64,000 nucleotides of DNA. Origin: Pelagimonas sp. Its GTDB lineage: Bacteria > Pseudomonadota > Alphaproteobacteria > Rhodobacterales > Rhodobacteraceae. Every line of letters starts with the position of its first letter. The stretch's first letter is position 1. Location of the stretch: assembly GCA_025210345.1 (NCBI GenBank), contig JAOARX010000027.1, forward strand, positions 124,001 through 188,000, given 5' to 3'. Below, one piece after another: positions 1 through 8,167 of this stretch. The notes beneath the pieces are model-generated. The model was not told the DNA's origin, did no database searches, and saw only the letters and a program-made list of their open reading frames with translations. A program made the translations under genes and the position numbers.

Positions 1-704
1 GTCAGGGTCACATGGCGGCCCGCGTCGAAATCAGTGATGACATAGGGCGCCGAGCTGATCGGGACGGTGTCCAGCCCGGATTTGGTGAAATCCTTGCCGT
101 CCCATTGGGCCTTTTGCAAAATCGGACGCATGCCGACGATCAAAGCCAGTTCACGGTCTTGGGTGTTAAAGGTAAAGCGGATCTTGCGATCGCCGGTTTG
201 CTCCATCTTGGCGATCTTTTTCCACACACCGTGATAGCGCGGATGACCGAGGGTACCGAGGGTCTCATAAGACCACATCACATCCGCGACGGTGACGGGG
301 CTGCCATCGGAAAACCTGGCCTCGGGGCGCAGGGTGAATTCGGCCCATTCACGGTCGGGCCCGGTCTCGATCGATTCGGCCAGCACACCATATAGCGCGA
401 AGGGCTCATCCCAATTGCGTCCCATCAGGCTTTCATAGGCCAGAAACCGCAGCTGCCACGGGGTCGATCCTTTCAGGATATGTGGGTTCAAACTGTCGAA
501 CCCGCCCACCTCGCCGGTGGATATCCGGCCACCTGTCGGAGCATCCGGGTTGGCATAAGGCAGGGAAACAAAATCTGGTGGAAGTTGCGGATCGCCATAC
601 ATGGCTATGCCATGAGCTGATTCTGCCGTGGCCGCGTTTGCGGCAAAGAACAAGCCAAGACCTGCGGCTGCGCCTTTCAAATTTTGGAAAATATCTAACT
701 TCAT
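1..704 (-). CDS. Peptide-type ABC transporter substrate-binding protein (family 5), C-terminus beyond window
   Basis: The gene starts at the ATG at 704 on the reverse strand and runs off the left edge, so about 234 codons are visible. The first 27 residues form a signal peptide with a likely cut after ANAATA, so the product is periplasmic. The mature start (GIAMYGDPQLPPDF, then LPYANPDAPTGG) and the following GGFDSLNPHIL match the N-terminus of family-5 solute-binding proteins of the YejA/OppA type, which bind oligopeptides or microcin-like peptides for an ABC importer. Later visible stretches (LRPEARFSDGSPVTVADV) fit the same family. Permease and ATPase genes would be expected beyond the left edge. 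The family call is firm. The ligand cannot be told. Confidence 0.85.
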   Translation of the reverse strand, partial: MKLDIFQNLKGAAAGLGLFFAANAATAESAHGIAMYGDPQLPPDFVSLPYANPDAPTGGRISTGEVGGFDSLNPHILKGSTPWQLRFLAYESLMGRNWDEPFALYGVLAESIETGPDREWAEFTLRPEARFSDGSPVTVADVMWSYETLGTLGHPRYHGVWKKIAKMEQTGDRKIRFTFNTQDRELALIVGMRPILQKAQWDGKDFTKSGLDTVPISSAPYVITDFDAGRHVTL

Positions 705-783
705 TTCGGCAACAGTCCTTATCTGCCCTTGTTTTCTTGGTTTACAGCGTAGCTAGGCTTTTCAGGCAATTCAAACTTTTAGC

Positions 784-812
784 TTGGACTCGCACGGCTC
801 ATTGCTTATAAA
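784..812 (+). promoter_or_regulatory. Sigma-70-type promoter of the candidate small RNA
   Basis: A -35 hexamer TTGGAC (784-789) and a -10 hexamer TATAAA (807-812) are separated by exactly 17 bases. This is close to consensus and one of the best promoter matches I saw in the window. Initiation would be expected near 818-820, about 55 bases before a strong terminator. Confidence 0.6.
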
Positions 813-817
813 GAAAT

Positions 818-893
818 CACTGCTCGATAGGTTTCTTGCCTGTATGAAACCTGCCTCAATGACTGAACCCCAGCTTCGGCTGGGGTTTTTTTT
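818..893 (+). ncRNA. Candidate small RNA of about 75 nt with two hairpins
   Basis: The segment lies between a near-consensus promoter and an intrinsic terminator, in the gap between the divergent substrate-binding protein gene and bdhA. The predicted transcript has a 7-bp hairpin (AGGTTTC at 829-835 with GAAACCT at 846-852, 10-nt loop), a short linker, and the terminator hairpin (866-887). No open reading frame with a ribosome binding site fits inside. The layout is that of a stand-alone trans-acting small RNA. The alternative is an attenuated leader of bdhA, whose ATG lies 139 bases after the terminator. I do not recognise it as 6S, SRP, tmRNA or another known family. Confidence 0.5.
866..893 (+). 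terminator. Strong intrinsic terminator
   Basis: A 9-bp stem (AACCCCAGC / GCTGGGGTT) closed by a TTCG tetraloop is followed by T residues through 893. It points in the + direction although no protein gene ends upstream on that strand, which is why a small RNA is proposed here. Confidence 0.85.
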
Positions 894-1031
894 CTGGGTG
901 CTGCCCCTTGCGTCGCTGCAGCAGTTTTTTGGCAAAAGATCGCGCAAACACCAAGAAAATAGGGGGGTCGGGGCTATCAATACGCGCTGCAGATTGTATC
1001 TTTCGCTGCAAAGCAGCACGAGGAGAGGCCC

Positions 1032-1805
1032 ATGACGCTTCAGGGAAAAACCGCAATCATCACAGGATCGAACTCGGGAATCGGTTTGGGAATCGCCCAC
1101 GAACTGGCCCGTGCGGGCGCGTCAGTGGTCATTAACTCTTTCACCGACCGGGAAGAAGACCATGCCATCGCCAAAGACATCGCGGACACCCATGGCGTGG
1201 ACGCGCGCTATATCAAGGCGGATATGTCCAAGGGCGCCGAATGCCGGGCGCTGATCGCGCAGGCGGGCGGCTGTGACATCCTGGTGAACAATGCAGGCAT
1301 TCAACACGTCGCACCCATCGATGAATTCCCCGAAGACAAATGGGACGCGATCATCGCCATCAACATGAGCTCGGCCTATCACACCACCGCGGCCGCGCTG
1401 CCCATCATGCGTGACCGGGGCTGGGGCAGGGTGGTCAATGTCGCATCGGCGCATGGCCTGACCGCTTCGCCCTATAAATCCGCCTATGTCGCGGCCAAGC
1501 ACGGGGTTGTGGGCATGACCAAAACCGTCGCGCTGGAAACCGCACAAGAGCCGATCACCTGCAACGCCATCTGCCCGGGATACGTTCTGACCCCGCTGGT
1601 CGAAGCGCAGATCCCCGACACCATGCGCGAATACAACATGAGCCGCGAAGACGTGATCAAGAACGTCATGCTGACCCGCCAGCCCTCAAAGGAGTTCGCC
1701 ACGGTCGAACAGTTGGGCGGAACAACCGTCTTCCTATGTTCGGACGCGGCGGCGCAGATCACCGGCACGACCTTGTCGGTCGATGGCGGTTGGACGGCGC
1801 TGTAA
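1032..1805 (+). CDS. bdhA: 3-hydroxybutyrate dehydrogenase
   Basis: This 257-residue short-chain dehydrogenase interconverts (R)-3-hydroxybutyrate and acetoacetate with NAD, in the cytoplasm. The nucleotide-binding motif TGSNSGIG is at residues 11-18 and NNAG at 86-89. The catalytic triad reads S139, Y152, K156 (YVAAK). The C-terminus GTTLSVDGGWTAL is typical of bacterial HBDH. The ATG at 1032 has AGGAGAGG just upstream. Only one base separates its stop from the patatin-like gene, so the two are co-transcribed and probably act together on polyhydroxybutyrate or ketone-body turnover. HBDH length and motifs match well; another SDR substrate is possible but less likely. Confidence 0.9.
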   Translation: MTLQGKTAIITGSNSGIGLGIAHELARAGASVVINSFTDREEDHAIAKDIADTHGVDARYIKADMSKGAECRALIAQAGGCDILVNNAGIQHVAPIDEFPEDKWDAIIAINMSSAYHTTAAALPIMRDRGWGRVVNVASAHGLTASPYKSAYVAAKHGVVGMTKTVALETAQEPITCNAICPGYVLTPLVEAQIPDTMREYNMSREDVIKNVMLTRQPSKEFATVEQLGGTTVFLCSDAAAQITGTTLSVDGGWTAL

Positions 1806-1806
1806 G

Positions 1807-2838
1807 ATGGCTCGGGTCAACCTAGCGCTGCAAGGCGGCGGAGCCCATGGCGCCTTTACCTGGGGCGTGCTGGACCGCCTTCTCGAAGAGCCCGAGGTGG
1901 AAATCGCCTCAATCTCGGGCACATCGGCGGGCGCGTTGAACGGCGCGGCGGTCAAATCCGGCATGGTTGCCGGGGGCGCCCAGGGCGCGCGCGACAATCT
2001 GAATTGGCTGTGGGAACAGCTGGGCGCGCTGGACGACAAGACCGTGCCCGCCTGGATGCAGCCGTGGTTGCCCAACCCGTCGTTCATTTCAAAAAGCCTC
2101 GAATACTCCTGGCCCTATACCTGGGGTGACGCCGTTGGGCGCATGATGTCCCCCTATGCCTGGGGCCCGGCTTATTCCAACCCTCTGGAGCGGATCGTCG
2201 AGAAATTCGACTTTGATCGTGTGTGTTCCGATGAGGGCCCCGCGCTTTTTGTCTGCGCCACGCAGGTGCGCAGCGGCAAGATCCGCGTGTTCGAACATGA
2301 CCGGATCAACACACAGGCCATTCTGGCCTCGGCCTGCCTGCCGACGCTGTTCCAGGCGGTCGAGATGCAAGACCCCGAAACCGGAGAGACCGAGGCCTTT
2401 TGGGATGGTGGCTATACCGGCAACCCGGCGCTGTACCCGTTTTTCCGGCCGCAGTTGCCCGATGACGTGATCGTGGTGAACATCAACCCGCTCTATCGTG
2501 AAAAGCTGCCCACCACGCCGCCGGAAATCCAGAACCGGATCAATGAGATCAGTTTCAACTCATCGCTATTGCGTGAATTGCGGGCAATTGAATTTGTCCA
2601 GCGCCTGCTGGCCGATGGCGCGATCGCGCCCGGTAGCATGAAAGACATGCGCATTCACATGATCGCTGATGATGAGCTGATGAACGATCTGTCGGTGGCG
2701 ACAAAAACCATTCCCGTGCCCACGGTCCTGAGCCAGCTCAAAGAGGCGGGCAGGGCGGCTGCGGATGGTTTTCTCGGGGCGCACAAGGGCGATCTGGGCA
2801 AACGCCAGACCGCGGATCTGCGCGGGATGTTTGGATAG
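1807..2838 (+). CDS. Patatin-like phospholipase/esterase
   Basis: A 343-residue patatin-family acyl hydrolase. The oxyanion motif GGGAHG is at residues 10-15, the nucleophile elbow GTSAG at 38-42 (S40), and the partner aspartate in DGG at 200-202 (D200), so the Ser-Asp dyad is complete. No signal peptide is visible, so it should be cytoplasmic. The ATG at 1807 is preferred to an in-frame ATG at 1783 because the latter overlaps the end of bdhA and adds a basic segment before the family start. The bdhA neighbour suggests lipid or PHB-granule turnover; this is inference from position. Confidence 0.85.
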   Translation: MARVNLALQGGGAHGAFTWGVLDRLLEEPEVEIASISGTSAGALNGAAVKSGMVAGGAQGARDNLNWLWEQLGALDDKTVPAWMQPWLPNPSFISKSLEYSWPYTWGDAVGRMMSPYAWGPAYSNPLERIVEKFDFDRVCSDEGPALFVCATQVRSGKIRVFEHDRINTQAILASACLPTLFQAVEMQDPETGETEAFWDGGYTGNPALYPFFRPQLPDDVIVVNINPLYREKLPTTPPEIQNRINEISFNSSLLRELRAIEFVQRLLADGAIAPGSMKDMRIHMIADDELMNDLSVATKTIPVPTVLSQLKEAGRAAADGFLGAHKGDLGKRQTADLRGMFG

Positions 2839-2851
2839 GTTTTCAGACATG

Positions 2852-2876
2852 GGGGCCTGACATCACGTCAGGCCCC
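2852..2876. terminator. Possible bidirectional terminator hairpin between convergent genes
   Basis: A perfect 10-bp stem (GGGGCCTGAC / GTCAGGCCCC) with a 5-base loop lies between the convergent patatin and DUF502 genes. There is no strong T-run on either side, so it may act weakly or as an RNA 3'-end stabiliser. Confidence 0.5.
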
Positions 2877-2911
2877 GAACGCGCGCGGTTTACCACAGAT
2901 GCAGCAAACCA

Positions 2912-3691
2912 TTACTGCGCCGCCATGGCCTCAACCGCGTCTTTCGCCTTTTCGCCGTTGGGGTAAACCAGCCCCGCTGAAATCACGAGCTTGGCGGAAT
3001 CTTCGATGCTCATATCCAGTTCGATCACATCGTCTTTGGGGAAGAACAGCAAAAAGCCCGAGGTCGGGTTTGGCGTGGTGGGCACAAAGACCGATACCAG
3101 TTCCGTGTGCTCTTCGCCACCTGCACGCACGGCGATCTCACCTTTGGCCTCGGTCGAGATAAAGCCCACGGCCCAGATACCCTTGCGCGGATATTCGATC
3201 AAACAGGCCTTTTCAAAGCTGCGCTCTGACTGGGCAAAAACGGTTTCGGCCAGCTGTTTGATGCCCGAATAGATCGAACGCACCACCGGCGTGCGCTCGA
3301 CCAGGCTTTCGGCATAGGCGATCATCGAACGCCCGATCAGCCCCTTGGCGATCCAGCCCACGATGACGGTGAAGATCAGGAAAACCACCACGCCCAGGCC
3401 ACGCACATTCACCTCGACACGGCCGGTGTCCTGGTTGGCCAAAAGATTGTGCAGGAACTCGCTGCGGTCCGCCCCTTCGCCAACGATATAGCGCTGAACC
3501 AAGGCGTCGGGCTGATAGGAATCCGGCACCAGTGGCCAAACGAAACCATCCACCCAGCCGACCACGGTCCAGATCAGCCAAATCGTCAGCCCCACAGGGG
3601 CGATCACCACGATCCCGGTCAAAAACGAATTGCGCAGGCCCGTAAACAGCCCGGTGCGCTTCTTGGTATCTGGATCAAATGGCGTGGTCAT
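2912..3691 (-). CDS. DUF502 family membrane protein
   Basis: A 259-residue protein of the DUF502 family. Two hydrophobic helices are visible near residues 20-50 (GIVVIAPVGLTIWLIW) and about 98-120 (VVFLIFTVIVGWIAKGLIG), with a soluble C-terminal half containing the family-typical PTTPNPTSGFLLF segment. It is an inner-membrane protein of unknown biochemical role. It is the last gene of a reverse-strand run behind psuK and psuG, with 86 bases separating it from psuG, so co-transcription is possible. The family assignment is confident. No function should be inferred. Confidence 0.85.
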   Translation of the reverse strand: MTTPFDPDTKKRTGLFTGLRNSFLTGIVVIAPVGLTIWLIWTVVGWVDGFVWPLVPDSYQPDALVQRYIVGEGADRSEFLHNLLANQDTGRVEVNVRGLGVVVFLIFTVIVGWIAKGLIGRSMIAYAESLVERTPVVRSIYSGIKQLAETVFAQSERSFEKACLIEYPRKGIWAVGFISTEAKGEIAVRAGGEEHTELVSVFVPTTPNPTSGFLLFFPKDDVIELDMSIEDSAKLVISAGLVYPNGEKAKDAVEAMAAQ

Positions 3692-3777
3692 GTGACGTTC
3701 CGTAAGTGCTTTGAGGCGAACCTAGGCATTGCCACACGTGGTGACAATGCCCGAGCAGGGGCAAAGGCTTATTTGCG

Positions 3778-4686
3778 TTAGGATTTGCTGAGTTCGCAGG
3801 CGATTTGCGCCGCCAGACGCGCATTGTTGAGAACCAGAGCGATATTGGCCTCAAGCGACCGCCCCTCGGAAATCTCATAGATCCGCTGAAGCAGATAGGG
3901 GGTGGTGTCCTTGCCCGAGATGCCGTTGTCAACGGCGTCCTGGGTGGCGCGCCGAATGATGGGGAGCATCACGTCACGCGGGATCTCGGCCTCGGTGGGG
4001 ATCGGGTTGGCGATCAACTGCCCCCCTGGCAGACCAAGCGCGCCCCGCATTTTGTGGGCGGCGGCGATCTCTTTTGCGTGGTTCATGCGCAGCGGTGCGC
4101 GCAGCCCCGCTTCGCGGGACCAAAAGGCCGGGAGCTGATCCTGCCCATAGGAAATCACCGGAACCCCATAGGTTTCCAGCACCTCAAGTGTTTTCGGCAG
4201 GTCCAGGATCGCCTTGGCGCCGGCGGCCACCACGGTGACAGCGGTTTGCGACAGTTCTGCCAGATCGGCCGAGATGTCAAAGCTGTTTTCAGCCCCCATA
4301 TGGACCCCGCCAATGCCCCCCGTCGCAAAGATCGAGATCCCGGCCAGTTGCGCCGCGATCATGGTCGCCGCCACGGTTGTGGCTCCGGTTTTGCCCTGCG
4401 ACATGCACACGGCAATATCTGCGCGGCTCAGCTTGGCCGCATGCAGGGTCTGCGCCAGCTTTTCCAACTGCGCATCGGTCAGGCCGACGTGCAAAACCCC
4501 CTCCAAAACCGCAATCGTCGCCGGTTCTGCGCCGCTGTCCCGAACAGTCTGTTCGACCCGGCGCGCCATCTCAAGGTTCTGCGGCCAGGGCATCCCGTGG
4601 GTGATGATGGTGGATTCCAAGGCAACCACCGGGCGCCCGTTGGCGAGCGCCTCGGCAACCTTGGGGGAGGGGGTGTAGAGGCTCAT
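3778..4686 (-). CDS. psuG: Pseudouridine-5'-phosphate glycosidase
   Basis: A 302-residue enzyme that cleaves the C-C glycosidic bond of pseudouridine 5'-phosphate to uracil and ribose 5-phosphate. Family signatures are ALESTIITHG (22-31, with E24), GKTGATTV (98-105), GGIGGVH (123-129), and K165 in DLPKTLE, which corresponds to the lysine that opens the ribose ring in the E. coli enzyme (K166). The C-terminal NPIPTEAEIP stretch is also typical. Its start overlaps the kinase stop by four bases, giving translational coupling with psuK. The pair forms the complete two-step pseudouridine salvage route. Confidence 0.93.
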   Translation of the reverse strand: MSLYTPSPKVAEALANGRPVVALESTIITHGMPWPQNLEMARRVEQTVRDSGAEPATIAVLEGVLHVGLTDAQLEKLAQTLHAAKLSRADIAVCMSQGKTGATTVAATMIAAQLAGISIFATGGIGGVHMGAENSFDISADLAELSQTAVTVVAAGAKAILDLPKTLEVLETYGVPVISYGQDQLPAFWSREAGLRAPLRMNHAKEIAAAHKMRGALGLPGGQLIANPIPTEAEIPRDVMLPIIRRATQDAVDNGISGKDTTPYLLQRIYEISEGRSLEANIALVLNNARLAAQIACELSKS

Positions 4687-5573
4687 TCGGTCTCTCCTGA
4701 TACATAGGTGGCGGCGCTATGTAGCGCCTGATCAAGCGCATTCTGACGGGACAGCGCTTTCAGCTCTCCCACCATATGCGCGGCCATAAACGTGTCGCCA
4801 GCGCCCGTGATGCGTTTCGCTGTGACCCGTGGGGGGGTCGACTGGTGCGCATGCTGCGCGCAGGCATCGGCGCAACAGCGGGGTCCATCAGTCACCAGAA
4901 CACGCCGCGCACCAGCCTGTACCAGCGCCTGTGACGCCTCGGTCGCATGGGTGAACCTACGGTCACACAGTGTCCCGGCCTCTTCAAGGTTCACATAAAG
5001 CGTGCCACGCCCCGCCTGAACAAACGGCAAAAGGCGGATCGCCTTGCCCGGAGAGGCGGGTGCAACGCGCAAATCAGCTGCCGCGAACGCGGGGTGACTG
5101 GCAATTTCCCCCAGTAACCCTGGGGTCAGGTTGCCATCCAGCGCAATGACTCCTTGATAGGGGCTCTGTGCGCTGCCAAGGCGTCCATCCAGCAAAGGGG
5201 CGAGAATGCGATCACCCGCAGCTTCAAGCGAATGCGCATCCGCAATCGCAGCGATCAGCCCGTTTGCACCTTCGATCGCCATGTATTGATCCGTGGGCAG
5301 GTTGTCGGATCGCAGAACATAGTGGGTTCCCAGCCCCAATCGCCCACAGGCATCCATCAGGGCATGGCCTTCGGGATCATTGCCAACCACACTGAGAAGG
5401 CTGGGCCTGACATCAAAGCGCGCCAATGTCATGGCAATGTTCAGGGCCACGCCACCGGGAAGCCGTGTGATCCGGCCCGCCACGTCATTTCCCGCGCGCA
5501 TCTCCTTGGAGGTCCGTCCGATCACATCCCACAGGACCGATCCGATACAAAGTATGTCTGGGTGTTGCGTCAT
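4683..5573 (-). CDS. psuK: PfkB-family carbohydrate kinase, probable pseudouridine kinase
   Basis: A 296-residue ribokinase-family kinase. The N-terminal glycine pair region (RLPGGVALNIAMTLARF) binds the sugar moiety, and the C-terminal GAGDTF at 257-262 carries the catalytic base D260. Coupling to psuG (4-base overlap) makes pseudouridine the expected substrate, giving pseudouridine 5'-phosphate for the next enzyme. AGGAGG lies only two bases before the ATG at 5573, an unusually short spacing. On sequence alone other nucleoside or sugar substrates are possible; the specific call rests on the neighbour. Confidence 0.85.
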   Translation of the reverse strand: MTQHPDILCIGSVLWDVIGRTSKEMRAGNDVAGRITRLPGGVALNIAMTLARFDVRPSLLSVVGNDPEGHALMDACGRLGLGTHYVLRSDNLPTDQYMAIEGANGLIAAIADAHSLEAAGDRILAPLLDGRLGSAQSPYQGVIALDGNLTPGLLGEIASHPAFAAADLRVAPASPGKAIRLLPFVQAGRGTLYVNLEEAGTLCDRRFTHATEASQALVQAGARRVLVTDGPRCCADACAQHAHQSTPPRVTAKRITGAGDTFMAAHMVGELKALSRQNALDQALHSAATYVSGETE

Positions 5574-5914
5574 GACCTCCTTGTGGCGACGAGCGCCGAG
5601 GCATGCAAGCCATGTTTCTCATCCGATGCCGTGCTTTACCCATTTGGTCGCGCGCTGCTGCGCGCCCGCTGGCCAAACACAGGTCGGACACTGGTCGCAC
5701 ACAGGGGCGACCTCTGGCGCAGTCTGAACAGCAAGCTACACACAGGGCACAGGTCCAGATCCAGATCCACGCTATCGTTCACACTCATATTTCGCATAAT
5801 CAGTATTATGTTATTTTTTGACGCAGACACATTCCCATCGGTCGCATATTCCCAAAACCAAATCCATGACTATAGTGGTACGATATTGCAGGACCCTTGC
5901 TCACGGAGCCGCAA
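5574..5914. other. Intergenic region between divergent psuK and luxR-type gene
   Basis: This 341-base region separates divergent genes and should hold both promoters. An inverted repeat CATAAT-CAGT-ATTATG is at 5795-5810, followed by TTATTTTTTGACG. Its right part, ATTATGTTATT (5805-5815), recurs in another dyad upstream of pstS. There is no ORF with a convincing start. The short tandem CCAGATCCAGATCCA near 5755 looks incidental. Confidence 0.4.
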
Positions 5915-6679
5915 GTGAAGACCAGACCACGCGACCAGCTGATCGACATGACAAATGCGACCAGCGTAGAAGATCTATGGGCGCAGTTTTGCGCCAACCT
6001 GAACGGCTTTGGCTTTGACCGGCTGATTTACGGGTTTACCCGCTCGATGACACAGAACTCATTTGGCGACCCCAATGATTTCGTCGTGCTCAGCAATCAC
6101 AGCCAGGACTATACCCAGGGGTTTGTCGAAGACGGTCTGTACCGCGATGCGCCCATGGTGCGCTGGTCTCTTGCGAATGAAGGCTGGGCAAGCTGGCGAT
6201 CCATGGCGTCGCGCGTCGAACTGGGCGATCTGAGCGAACGCGAACTGAAGGTGGTTTCCTTTAACCTGTCCCACAAGGTCGTGGCCGGATATACCATCAG
6301 CTTCAAATCCATGTCGCCCAGGACCAAAGGCGCCCTGTCGCTGACGGCCCGGCCTGGGCTGAGCCAAGACGATGCCGACGCGATCTGGAACGATCATGGC
6401 CAGGACATTCTATTGATGGCGAATGTGGCCCATCTCAAGCTTTTGACACTCCCTATTCCATTGCAAAATCAAAATCTTACGCCAAGACAGCGCGAAGCAT
6501 TGGAATGGGTTGGTGACGGAAAGACCATGCAGGATATCGCGCAAATCATGGGGCTGACCCAGGCCACAATCGAAAAGCATCTGCGACTGGCGCGCGAGAC
6601 CCTGAATGTGGAAACCACCGCTCAGGCGGTCGCCAAGGCCGCCTTTCACAATCAGATGTACGTCCTGACCGACGTTTAA
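5915..6679 (+). CDS. LuxR-family transcriptional regulator with autoinducer-binding-type domain
   Basis: A 254-residue regulator. An N-terminal autoinducer-binding-like domain spans roughly residues 15-165, with LuxR-type features (GFDRLIYGF, then YRDAPMVRWSL and GWASW). The C-terminal LuxR helix-turn-helix begins at LTPRQRE (188-194) and includes IAQIMGLTQATIEKHL. GTG at 5915 is chosen because GGAG precedes it by six bases; a TTG at 5897 has no such site. No luxI-type synthase occurs in the window, so it is a solo here and may respond to a signal made elsewhere or to none. It is transcribed away from psuK. Target genes are unknown. Confidence 0.85.
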   Translation: MKTRPRDQLIDMTNATSVEDLWAQFCANLNGFGFDRLIYGFTRSMTQNSFGDPNDFVVLSNHSQDYTQGFVEDGLYRDAPMVRWSLANEGWASWRSMASRVELGDLSERELKVVSFNLSHKVVAGYTISFKSMSPRTKGALSLTARPGLSQDDADAIWNDHGQDILLMANVAHLKLLTLPIPLQNQNLTPRQREALEWVGDGKTMQDIAQIMGLTQATIEKHLRLARETLNVETTAQAVAKAAFHNQMYVLTDV

Positions 6680-7111
6680 ACCACGGGCGCCCGTGTATCG
6701 TTGCGCCAGACGGGCTGATACGACCTTAATATTGCGCCCCAGCGGTCTGATAATTGTGAAACTTTTGTGAGGTCAGGAAATCCTTACTACCCAAAGCGCG
6801 GTGAATTTACATAAAGTGAATATGTTCCGTGAGTGGTGGCTTTGAGCCATGGAACAAGGGGGGCTTCAACCCGGTGATTTCCGGGCTCTGTCGCTTTCTT
6901 GGTCGGTCAGGTTGGCAATTCACGTCACCTGTCGGCCAGTTGTATTTCCGGTTTACGCCCTGTTGGCGCAATCGTATTGTCGGGTTTCTTGTTTCGACAG
7001 GTCGCTATCTGCGGCCTGTTTTGCGTTTGCGTCCCGCGCATGGGCACACACAGGGCCACACGCAGGGGAAGCAAACGCCCCTGCCCCGCATGGGTTCAAC
7101 CGTCGGGAACG
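6680..7111. other. Long intergenic region without a supported gene
   Basis: This 430-base gap lies between convergent luxR-type and tsf genes. Just after the luxR stop there is a short GC palindrome (ACGGGCGCCCGT), which may end that transcript. Small inverted repeats lie near 6838-6890. An open frame from about 6829 has no ribosome binding site, a basic and composition-biased product, and runs into tsf antisense, so I reject it. I recognise no known RNA family. Confidence 0.4.
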
Positions 7112-7144
7112 AAAATGGCCGCCCTCACGATCTGAGGACGGCCA
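7112..7144 (-). terminator. Intrinsic terminator of tsf
   Basis: On the reverse strand a 12-base stem (TGGCCGTCCTCA paired with TGAGGGCGGCCA, one mismatch) with a short loop is followed by TTTT. It lies 25 bases beyond the tsf stop codon. Confidence 0.8.
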
Positions 7145-7168
7145 CTCCAATTCGCTTTCGCAGGGCGA

Positions 7169-8047
7169 TTAACCGCCCTGAGCGGCCTTGGCAACTTCTG
7201 CTGCGAAGTCTTCTTCTTTCTTCTCGATGCCTTCGCCAACCTGAACACGGGCGAAACCAACGATCTCACAGCCAGCGTCTTTCGCCGCTTGCTCAACCGT
7301 TTTGTCGGTGTCCAGGGCAAAGGCCTGGCCCAGCAGGGTCACTTCGGCCATGAATTTCTTCATGCGGCCAACGATCATTTTCTCGATCACGGCGTCGGGC
7401 TTGCCCGATTCTTTCGCGATGTCGATCTGAACCTGCTTTTCTTTCTCAACGATGGCCGGATCCAGCGAAGCTTCGTTCAGCGACTGCGGGTTCATCGCTG
7501 CAACGTGCATGCCAACCTGCTTGCCGAATTCTTCGTTGCCGCCTTTAAGCGCAACCAGAACACCGATCTGGCCCATGCCCTCGGTGGCCGCGTTGTGGAT
7601 GTAGGATGCAACAACGTCACCCTCAACGGTGATCATGCGGCGCACCGACATGTTTTCACCAATGGTCGCGATCTTGTCGGTGATCACGTCGTTGACCGAC
7701 TTGCCACCCAGATCCGCTTCTTTCAGCGCGTCAACGTCCGCAACATTCAAAGCCGCCTTTGCGATGCCGCCAACCATTTCCTGGAAGTCAGCGTTCTTGG
7801 CAACAAAGTCGGTTTCCGAGTTCACTTCGACGGCGACACCCTTGCCGCCTTCGACGGCAACAGCCACCAGACCTTCGGCCGCGGTACGGCCCGATTTCTT
7901 GGCCGCTTTCGCCAGACCCTTGGTGCGCAGCCAATCAACAGCCGCGTCCATGTCGCCTTCGGATTCAACCAGAGCTTTCTTGGCATCCATCATGCCTGCG
8001 CCGGTCATTTCACGCAGTTCTTTAACCTGCTTCGCGGTGATCGCCAT
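7169..8047 (-). CDS. tsf: Translation elongation factor Ts
   Basis: A 292-residue EF-Ts, the exchange factor that releases GDP from EF-Tu. The N-terminal UBA-like module ([19 protein letters not shown]) and the conserved [10 protein letters not shown] motif, central for EF-Tu contact, are intact. The length is normal for alphaproteobacteria. It follows rpsB on the same strand after 120 bases, the standard rpsB-tsf operon, and ends at a strong terminator. The start ATG at 8047 is preceded by AGGAG. Confidence 0.97.
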   Translation of the reverse strand: MAITAKQVKELREMTGAGMMDAKKALVESEGDMDAAVDWLRTKGLAKAAKKSGRTAAEGLVAVAVEGGKGVAVEVNSETDFVAKNADFQEMVGGIAKAALNVADVDALKEADLGGKSVNDVITDKIATIGENMSVRRMITVEGDVVASYIHNAATEGMGQIGVLVALKGGNEEFGKQVGMHVAAMNPQSLNEASLDPAIVEKEKQVQIDIAKESGKPDAVIEKMIVGRMKKFMAEVTLLGQAFALDTDKTVEQAAKDAGCEIVGFARVQVGEGIEKKEEDFAAEVAKAAQGG

Positions 8048-8167
8048 AACGTCACTCCTATCTCTTGAGCATCTCGCTCATATACGGGTCCGAGTGGCCC
8101 CGAATTGGCCACTCGCTCATGTCATGCGGATATGTCGCTTTTGCGACAAACCCGGATCTGACGAAAA

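Noticed and set aside
12-811. Frames on the + strand at the left edge
   Set aside because: They are antisense to the substrate-binding protein gene, whose signal peptide and family motifs read clearly on the reverse strand.
6926-7040. Degenerate tandem-like CCTGTYGGC...GTATT segments
   Set aside because: The likeness needs gaps and many mismatches; it could be chance.
6829-7353. Open frame of 174 codons between the luxR-type gene and tsf
   Set aside because: It has no ribosome binding site, an Arg/Pro-rich product without a domain, and its second half lies antisense to tsf.
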